Below, in pieces: positions 55,769 through 64,000 of a stretch of DNA of 64,000 nucleotides. Source of the DNA: Tritrichomonas musculus (Eukaryota; Parabasalia; Tritrichomonadida; Tritrichomonadidae); the NCBI GenBank assembly GCA_039105265.1, contig JAPFFF010000020.1, positions 1,319,001-1,383,000 of the forward strand, read 5' to 3'. The number at the start of each line of letters is the position of its first letter. Within the stretch, counting starts at the first letter, position 1. The notes beneath the pieces were generated by a model. It did no database searches, was not told the origin of the DNA, and saw only the letters and a program-made list of their open reading frames with translations. Both the position numbers and the translations under genes were made by a program.

Positions 55769-55804
55769 AAAATGTAAATAAATGTTTTTAAATCATAATT
55801 AAAT

Positions 55805-57652
55805 TTATTTATACTTGTTTTTATTATTATTAAACCAAGAACGCACTTGAGAAATATCTATAAAAGGTTCGATGTCTTTTATTTCATCAAATGTCGACTG
55901 TAAAATATCTGCTCTTTCGACAGATCTCGGTGGTGCATTATTAAAACGTACTATATTTGTTATAAGAATTTGCTGAGCTTGATTTGATATTTTCCTAATT
56001 TTTGTTTTTTGCGGTGTGGATGCATTTTGTATAATATTCAATTCTTCTTCAGCTTCTTCAGTATTTTTTCTTTCATCATTTGAATAGTCATTTTCTTTTA
56101 TTGCAACTTCTTCAGCTGAATTATTAATTTCATCATCTGAGAAACTTGAGTTAACAGGAACATCTGAAATTTCTTCTGAACAATCAGATATATCTTCTGA
56201 ATTAGATTCTACCAAATTCAACGAATCATCTGAATTGTCGTCAAAATATTGATCTTCAATATGCGTCGATTCACTTTTTACTAATGCTGCAATAAAAGTT
56301 TTAAACTTTTTATCGAAATCTTCGTCAGTGACTCTTTTTGTAGTTATCTCGGATTCTTTATGATTAAACCATCTGTTATAATGTTTATTTTCTACATATG
56401 CAAGTCTCTGTTCGAAAGTATCCAAGCTTGGATGATCTCCAATATGTTTTCTTAAGGTTTTGTTGTGGTTTTCAGCAACATTATTTGTAATGATTTCCTT
56501 CTCTTTTTTCATTGAAACGTTCCAATCTTCGAATTTGTACTTTGTAATATAATTATTATTAAAATAGGATGCAAACTTTTTCGTTTCATCATGCTTATCT
56601 AGTTCTGTAAGCACCATGTGCACTTTTTCTTCTGTAATGAATGGAAGATTATTGGCGATGCGGTTAAGAGCTCGTGTAATTTTGGTTTTTGGCCATGTAT
56701 GAAAATATCTTGCCATAGATTGCGTAAAATGGAAGTAACAGAGCTGAATTGAGTCACCGCTTTGCATAAAGCACTTTTTTACGGCATTTATTTCTGCAAT
56801 TTCAAAATCGACAATGTAATTTGTTTCACTTCGGAATGTCGCATTTGTTTCTTGTTTAAACATATTAAACGCTTTAACATAGGTTTCTTGAGATTTGTTT
56901 GGGAGCAAGAAATATGCAATTGGAACGTTAGTCTTTACAAGTCGCCCTAATATAACGAGAACTTGTTCAAAGTCAGGGGGCGTTATTTTGAAAGTCCCAT
57001 CTATGAATACATGAGTAACTCCTTTTATTAATGATTTTTGAAAATCGGAGCAAAAGCACATTATCATTAATGCTTTTCCTGGTTTAGTTTTATCTTGGTA
57101 TTGCAATTTAAATAATTCAAAGTTCGTGTTTCTATTTGTCATTAGTATAGTTTTAAATATCTGATCATTAATTCTATATTTTTTGGCTAATTCGTTGTAG
57201 TAATTGCCAACAATGCTTTCTGAAAAGGTTTGTCTTTCTTCGCCGTCAGGAGTTTCTTCGCTTATAACTTCATACAGTTTTGCAATTAATTGAGCTTTTG
57301 TTGGTCTAGGCTTCTCATTCAAAAAAATATGTTCCACTTTTTTTTTGATTTCTGCTTCGGAATAGAGTCTTTGCACTAATTTGGTTTGTGTTGCACATGT
57401 ATGATCTCCGCATAGAACAATAATATTTGATTTTTCTAGATTGTTATTTGTAATATTTGTAGGAATTCCGATGCATGCCTTGCATTTCTGTTGATTTGCC
57501 TTGTTTTTTCTTACTCCATATTTACATGAATATTTGTAAAGATTGCTGTTCCCTAGTAAATAACTAAATTTATAAATATGATCGTTATATACTATTTGTT
57601 GTGGAATTGCATCTGGACGATGAAAAATACTTTTATCGTTGACTTTGTTCAT
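55805..57652 (-). CDS. MULE 2 transposase (615 aa, right arm)
   Basis: Mirror copy of 50631-52478; the protein reads identically. Intact. Confidence 0.9.
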   Translation of the reverse strand: MNKVNDKSIFHRPDAIPQQIVYNDHIYKFSYLLGNSNLYKYSCKYGVRKNKANQQKCKACIGIPTNITNNNLEKSNIIVLCGDHTCATQTKLVQRLYSEAEIKKKVEHIFLNEKPRPTKAQLIAKLYEVISEETPDGEERQTFSESIVGNYYNELAKKYRINDQIFKTILMTNRNTNFELFKLQYQDKTKPGKALMIMCFCSDFQKSLIKGVTHVFIDGTFKITPPDFEQVLVILGRLVKTNVPIAYFLLPNKSQETYVKAFNMFKQETNATFRSETNYIVDFEIAEINAVKKCFMQSGDSIQLCYFHFTQSMARYFHTWPKTKITRALNRIANNLPFITEEKVHMVLTELDKHDETKKFASYFNNNYITKYKFEDWNVSMKKEKEIITNNVAENHNKTLRKHIGDHPSLDTFEQRLAYVENKHYNRWFNHKESEITTKRVTDEDFDKKFKTFIAALVKSESTHIEDQYFDDNSDDSLNLVESNSEDISDCSEEISDVPVNSSFSDDEINNSAEEVAIKENDYSNDERKNTEEAEEELNIIQNASTPQKTKIRKISNQAQQILITNIVRFNNAPPRSVERADILQSTFDEIKDIEPFIDISQVRSWFNNNKNKYK

Positions 57653-57721
57653 ATAGGAGAAAAAATTGATAACAGTTTCTCACTTTTTGTGAGATTAAAA
57701 ACAATTCTAAATCTTTAATTC

Positions 57722-57958
57722 AAAATTGTGAGTTTAATTTGCCACCACATACAAAAATTGAATTAAAAATAAATAGCCTGTTAACTTTTTCTATTTAAAA
57801 TTAAAATATAAATATTTCTTTACAAATATGAAGAGCCTCAAAATTGTGGGTTTAATTTGCCACTATATTCAAAAATTATAATTAAAGATAAATAGCCTGT
57901 TAACTTTTTCTTTGTAAAATTAAAAGATAAATGCTTCCATACAAGGATAAAGAGCCTC
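57722..57958. repeat. tandem duplication in divergent promoter region, right arm
   Basis: Mirror of 50325-50561. Confidence 0.75.
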
Positions 57959-59121
57959 AGAAACTTTTGCCAAATTTATTGGTTCTCTCAGAAGAATATA
58001 AAACAAATTTTGATCAATACTTGAAAAATATTAATTTAGAAAATGCCACAATTTTATTTGAAGATAATATATTAGAGTTAAAACAGCTTTGTTTGAATAA
58101 AAAATTTCAGCAAATTTCCAAAATATTATTACAATTAATGATAATTCTTGAATACAATTTTACAGATAATACTTATGTTTTAAAATTAATAGATTTAATT
58201 GATCAATCAAGTTTTTTTCAAATTTTACCAATTCTTATTAAATCAGAAAATGAAAGATTAAAAGAAATATTATTGAAATTTTTTATAACTTTTTCGTATA
58301 TTTCAGGTGATTTTATGGATATTCTTATTCCATTTTTCGATGATAGCTATTTTAATAATTTCTTTTTTTCTGAAACACATTGTTCAAATATTATTTTACA
58401 TTTTTATATTGAAATTGGACTTTTATCAGAATACTCAGATGAGTTCATTCAAAATACAATCACATCTCACTTTTTAGATGCCACACTTCAATTATTTCCT
58501 GTTTCGAACCTTCAATGTCAAATTCAAATTTTAAATTTTTTAAACAAAATGACTCAAAATTGTTCAGAAATTATAACTTTTAGCATTTATTGTGATAATT
58601 TCAAATCATTTACATCTTATTTTAAAATTTATTTATCTGAATTATTTGAATCAGTGAACAACGCAGATTATTTTTGTGAAATGCAAATATCTCTTTTGAT
58701 TTTTGATATTTTTCAGAATATTTTTTATATTTTCAACCATATTTACTTATCAGAAAACATTTCACAATTGGTAATAATGATGATAATAAAATTTGATCTA
58801 AATGAACAATTTTTCATTGATATTTTCCCAAGTGCATTTGAAACTTTTATACTTGGTTTTGATATTATTGTAGAGGCAAAAGTTTTCAATGCTGATTTTA
58901 TAATACAATTTTTCATAATAATTTTCCATTTCTTAGATAGAATTCAATTTTCAGAAAAAGTTAAAATTATGGCCGTTTTTTTCAAAAAGCTGCTACTTTT
59001 CAAAAAAGAAAGCTTCTTCTTATTCAAAGATATATTGTCGGATTATATTGATTCAGAAATTGATTTTGGAGACGAAATAAATGATTTTTTAAATGAATTC
59101 CTTTTGAATCAGGAATCTTGA
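57931..59121 (+). CDS. MULE 2 accessory protein, MLPYKD family (396 aa, right arm)
   Basis: Identical mirror copy of the 49162-50352 gene, again divergent from its transposase. Complete and intact. Confidence 0.8.
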   Translation: MLPYKDKEPQKLLPNLLVLSEEYKTNFDQYLKNINLENATILFEDNILELKQLCLNKKFQQISKILLQLMIILEYNFTDNTYVLKLIDLIDQSSFFQILPILIKSENERLKEILLKFFITFSYISGDFMDILIPFFDDSYFNNFFFSETHCSNIILHFYIEIGLLSEYSDEFIQNTITSHFLDATLQLFPVSNLQCQIQILNFLNKMTQNCSEIITFSIYCDNFKSFTSYFKIYLSELFESVNNADYFCEMQISLLIFDIFQNIFYIFNHIYLSENISQLVIMMIIKFDLNEQFFIDIFPSAFETFILGFDIIVEAKVFNADFIIQFFIIIFHFLDRIQFSEKVKIMAVFFKKLLLFKKESFFLFKDILSDYIDSEIDFGDEINDFLNEFLLNQES

Positions 59122-60562
59122 AATTTACAAAGTTTAGAATAATTTTTTTTATTTTTTTATTTTTATTTTTTTATTTTTTAAGATTAAAAGAAATTCAAGG
59201 AAAAGGGAAAAAACTATAAAAAGAATCTCAAACCTATTTTAATCTGAATTTGACCTATGATGTTGTCAAAAAAGTAATAACAAGGTATACCAATTATTGA
59301 ATAAAACATAACAATCTTGATATAAAACAATTTTTTTTAAGATTTCTTAAAACTGAATACTATTGAAATGATTTTACAAGTATAAAATACTCTAAGTTGG
59401 CATAAAGAATAAAATTGCATACTCATTTGTTGTCTATTACCTGAAAAAATCAACAATAGTGGAAGATATAATCAATCACCTTAAAAATGTTGTATTCAAG
59501 GAAGAAAAAAACAATTTCAGTTAATATTTCAACACTCTGAGATATTTGAAATTCCACTGAAAGAAAAAGATATTACAATGAATAATTATGAAGCACAAAA
59601 GAAGAGTCGAAACTAGCGAATTTGTAATAGATATGATTATAATTAAAATATTTTACTTAATAACAGATAATAAATTTAAACTATTAATTATGATATATTT
59701 AATGCGCTAGAAAACAAGATATTACTATAAAAAATGATGACTTTTGAATTCAAATACTGATCGTAATAGGCAAATTTTTAACCTTGGATAATTTTGTTAA
59801 AACTTTTCTATAAAAAGCATTTTATTAATCATTTATATCATAAAAAATATCATATATTTGATTTTTGATTGGTATAAATTGGAATTTATTGCCTAATAAA
59901 GTTGGACTTAGCTATTGTAAATAAAAAATGATATGTAATTTTTTGATCATTTGATGAAATGAAGCTCCAAAACATAAAATATCCTATTGGATATTGATAA
60001 TCATCATAAGAAATTTATATTTTTTAAAAAATTAACAAAAATAAGTAAATCATATTTCTATTACGAAAAATGTAGCGCACCAAATTCAGTGAAATTTAGC
60101 CATCAGAAAATGCATATATAATAACGATGATTTTATCAATATTTCAAAAATTTGTTATGAATTTGGAGAGAAAAGAAAGATTTGAAATTGAGAGGAATTC
60201 ATGTAAAGTTCTCAATTCTGATTTTAAAAAACATAAATTTCTCATTTAAAACAATAATTATGATAAATCTAATAGATTAAAAATCTTATTATATTTGTGC
60301 TTAATAAAAATTCAAACAATAAATATAAAATATTCAAAATCAATCGTTTTTCGAAATCAAAATTTTGAAAAAATTATAAACGGTTTAGTCTCTACAGTTC
60401 TAGCACAAAGAATAAATTCATTAGCAACAAATTGAAAGTATGTTAAAAAGATTTTTGTCATGATAATGAAGATGAGAAGTTTTGTTGATATAGTTTCCTT
60501 GAAATGGTCCTAGACCTATCACTTAAAAAAAGAAAGCTATTCCATAGAGCATCAACATGATA
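59122..60562. other. A/T-rich region without a gene (right arm)
   Basis: Mirror of 47721-49161; nothing seen. Confidence 0.5.
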
Positions 60563-62880
60563 TCCTCATTTATTTAGCAATCCTAAGATATATATCATGA
60601 TTAATGACTTTGAGACCCTGGAAAAAGTAATAAATGAACTAATCAAGAAATCAACAATGATATAATCAAAGTTTGTTCCATTATCTGTAAGCTGTTGTAT
60701 TAAATCCACATTATGACTCACTACAAAGCATTTTGAAGCAAGAGATAAAGATTTTATTGCCAAGTTGGCTGTTTTCATGATTGACCAATCTGTAACAATC
60801 GTTGAAAAAAAGATTAAATTCTATCAATATTGATAGTAAAATATTAAAAAAGGAAAATATAGTAAAGGTAGTAAAATATAATACAATTACAGTATTTGGG
60901 TTCATTTCATCAAGATTTGATTCTAATTTATTCAAGGAATACTTTATTTATGACAATTCTCTAATAGGTAGATTATATTTATTAAAGCAATTAATATTGC
61001 AATCATGTACAACAAAAACAAAATTAAGATTCATTGATGAACAATCTTTGCAGAAAGAACATTAAAGAAACTTGGTAAGGAATAAGAGAGTGTTGATAAT
61101 AGTAATAAGTATATATTTCTATATGAAGTAATAAACATCAGTAAATTCATTGAAGTATAATTTAAATCTAAACCATCTAGGCATGAAGACCTTTATTCGT
61201 CACTGGCACAAAAGAATTTAATTATAGGAGAAGAATATCATTCTTACTTTGAAGATATTAAGAAAAGCAAAGATAGATGGAATTATCTGTTATCTTATAA
61301 TGACAAATATGTAGAAATGATGATTAAACCAATAGATGAATTATATTTATGCAAATCATGAATTATATTTGCTTATACTAGTTATCTATCACCCTTCACT
61401 ATGTATAACTACTGATATCACACTCCTCATATCTCATCTCCCATATCTCCTCATGCAACCTCTTCATGCAAGCCTCTCATACAAATCCTCATACAAACAT
61501 CACGCACATCCACTCATGATGATATCACATACAACCACTTCATGTACACTCGATATCTACTCAAAAATAAATCTTTAATTATATTATAAATGTATAGTAG
61601 GTTTAAATCACTACATCCAACCATTGATAATAACACATATGAGCAGGTACCCATTCCTATTGAATCAGCTTTCTTTCTAGAAGATGGGAAGCCCGATAAA
61701 GATAAATTCAATAAGAATTGTATATAGGAGTCGGTTTCCGTAAGCCCACGCTACGCCAATTGGATCACGAACTCCTGACAAAAAAAAAAAAAAAAAAAAA
61801 TTAAAAAAAGGAGATGGTACCTACATACAAGTCAAGAGGAGTGAGAGGAAATGAAATTGATTAATAAGCTTAATAATTACTCACCTGATAATTTACTACA
61901 TTACATGATTCATGGAGGTAAGTTCAAAATAGACTGCTCAGTCAAGTTTAGTTCAAAATAGAACCTTTTTCGAAGTATGGTCTAAGCTTCCAAACAAGTC
62001 AAGGAGGTACTTAAAATGGATATGATAATGAAGCAATAAGGTGCTATAAGATGAATAATGCCTCTTATAAATTAGAAACTATTGCTATTGATGAAATCTA
62101 CCTTGATATTACCCTTGAAGGTTCTAAAAATGCTAATAGGTTCTCAGTTCGACCTACTAGAAAAGAAGGTAATGGAGGAAACAAGATATGGTTGTTCTTA
62201 CATGGGGTACTTGATTCCTGTGAAAAACTTGAATATACATATGCAACTAAGACTACTAATGACTCAAGGGATATTAAGATATATTTAGCTGATGAGTATG
62301 TTGACTCAATAGATGATGTTCATTGGGATGCAACTATTAAACCATTCGAGTATATCAATAAGCAGCAGTTTTATGAAGTTTCTCCAAATCCTAATGGAGC
62401 AACAACCTTACCTCCTCTAAGATAATTACTGCTGATAATATTACTACCATGAGGAACGACCTAAATTTAGTTACCAACAATGTAGATGTTAAAGAAATGA
62501 ACACTGTTATTGAAAGCTTAAAAGGTAGAGTATCAAGGACTGAACAAGTTACCCAACATCTGGAGGAGGATGTAGATAATTTATGAATAATCTCATGGAC
62601 AGCATTAGCTTTTGGAGTTGCAGGTACTGCTGGGTCAATAGGTTCTATTGGAATCCTACCATAAAAGGTGAAGGATTCCTTAAAAGGTTATTCTCTCATA
62701 AGTCATCCAAAGGGATGCCAGATGGATACATTTATTAATGAAAAGCATAAAGGAGGTCTCAATTATTTAATGTCCGACATGATGAAAAAAATACGAGGAA
62801 GGCTTATGGTTATATCAGAAAAAATAAATTTACGAAGTTGCAAATTGATGAATGCATATAAATATTCTTATGATTATTGA
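60563..62880 (+). mobile_element. decayed Polinton fragment (right arm mirror)
   Basis: Mirror of 45403-47720 with the same content (polymerase-like part 60563-61350, fibre-like part 62051-62880). Same degree of decay, more than ten breaks. Confidence 0.75.
61723..61803 (+). other. GC-rich 50-nt unit with A-tail (right arm mirror)
   Basis: Mirror of 46480-46560. Confidence 0.4.
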
Positions 62881-63089
62881 AATTTGAAAATTGGTTGAAG
62901 ATTAGAAATAAATAATACTTTTCTTAAAAAATACAGATAGCCTAAACCAAGTTTGCTAAATAAGACAATTCATTTTGAAAATAAACTAGCTATGATATCA
63001 TTGTAAGCGAATTATAATTCAATCATATAAAATATTACAAGATTTTAAATGCAAAATAATCTCTTAAAATTCTTTTATATATATATATA

Positions 63090-64000
63090 GTTGGTGGACA
63101 TAATTATGTTTTTGGGACATAATCATGTTTGCTCAACTTTTTGAATGGTACACAAAAATAAAACACATTTTTCTCAATACTTTTTAAAGATAATTTGATA
63201 ATATTATATACTTTATTAATGTATTTTATGTACATCATTATTTAATTAAATGAGCTATTATATTTGTGATTCATATGAAATTTTGCCATTAATGTAAAAA
63301 AAAGTCAAAATGCTTATTTTATTCTCAATAATTGAAACTTGGGATTTAATAATATCATTAATTCATAATCAGTAATGATATAATTTTGTCAGATAATTGA
63401 TATCTAAAAACTTTCATATAAGAAAATTTTGATTAACAAAATAAAGTTAAAAATCATATCACTTTTTTGTTTTTTTCAATAAAAAATAAAAACTTTTAAA
63501 TTTTTATTTAAATCTTTGATATAATGCATATAGTATAATGATATTGAAAGAATAAAATTGGCGGTTCTACTCAAGATCTATTACCTTAATGAAAAAGAGT
63601 TACTTCTGAAATAACTTAAAAAAAAAAACTTTCAATATTAGACATTGAGAAATTATTTTCATTTTTGTCATATTTTGAAAACACTTTTTCTTTTTATATA
63701 ATTATTATTTCAATAATTTTTTTCTAAAATATAATATATACATTATATTCTAAAATAATAACTATGTTAGAGCAAATTAAAACAACCTTTTTTTTATGGT
63801 AAAAGAATGAAATGTGATATGAAATGAGTTTTTTGAGTAGTGAAATGAAAATGAAACCATTTTTTCTAATTATCTATTTTATTTTAATAAATAATAATGA
63901 TACATTTTAATTATAGATGAAAAGTAAATTATAATTTTTTTCAAATAATAAAAAAATATTCAGAAATTAAAAATTCGATATCATATTTATGATCAAATTT
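63090..64000. mobile_element. mirror copy of the 1.06-kb element (cut by window end)
   Basis: Exact mirror of 44283-45193 within the palindrome; its far end would fall at 64152, outside the window. Confidence 0.65.

Larger units (their letters stand above)
54670..64000. repeat. right arm of giant palindrome (continues past window)
   Basis: Reverse complement of the left arm with no net length change over more than 9 kb. The last bases (AAATTTGATCATAAATATGA reversed) still match 44283, so the true end is outside the window. Spacer between arms is about 1.06 kb of trinucleotide array and a short unique piece. Confidence 0.9.

Noticed and set aside
52502-55781. Lys/Met-rich frames of 579 and 494 residues at the palindrome centre
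   Set aside because: By-products of the GAA/GAT arrays; one starts at a non-ATG codon and neither has a unique domain.

Overview
The window looks like nuclear DNA of a parabasalid (trichomonad) protist, Trichomonas or Tritrichomonas. The reasons are the strong A+T bias, the lack of introns, a DUF3447-type ankyrin gene, Polinton/Maverick DNA with protein-primed family B DNA polymerases, and large Mutator-like (MULE) elements. The species is an inference. No rRNA, tRNA or CRISPR was found.

Region 1 (1-19736) is Polinton (Maverick) DNA, richer in G+C than the rest. It carries a left-edge gene, a small bZIP-like protein, a penton/minor-capsid candidate, a cluster of long modular fibre-like proteins, several small unknown genes, and two different DNA polymerase B genes. 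Integrase, packaging ATPase, protease and major capsid genes are not in the window and may lie to the left. A short GC-rich stretch (14.70-14.93 kb) separates the two polymerase blocks and may be a junction of two lineages. The right border is a 20-bp inverted repeat touching host sequence.

Region 2 (19737-24410) is host DNA. It holds a DUF3447/ankyrin gene on the minus strand whose ankyrin end has become a tandem array of 187-bp units that do not keep frame. It also holds a second copy of the gene's 3' end and a PAS-like gene fragment between the two copies.

Region 3 (24411-39597) is a 15.2-kb MULE inserted in an (AAT)n microsatellite. It has 3.6-3.9-kb inverted repeats, each with subterminal iterons and about 1.7-2.0 kb of a 23-bp satellite. 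It carries a full transposase, a second 3'-half copy of it, a divergently placed accessory gene, and cargo: a phosphatase fragment, a KilA-N-like fossil and another virus-like fossil.

Region 4 (39598-64000) holds a long GAA/GAT array, two small TA-flanked inverted-repeat elements, and a giant palindrome. Coordinates in the arms sum to 108283, the right arm runs off the window, and the centre is a GAA/GAT array near 54.1 kb. Each arm holds a second MULE family (transposase plus divergent accessory gene) and a decayed Polinton fragment.

The most notable signal is a two-gene MULE system present in two diverged versions. Each has a transposase with an N-terminal Cys/His zinc motif, a D-D-E core and a homeodomain-like C-terminus, paired head-to-head with a helical accessory protein starting MLPYKD. 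All functional statements come from reading motifs by eye; no database search was run.
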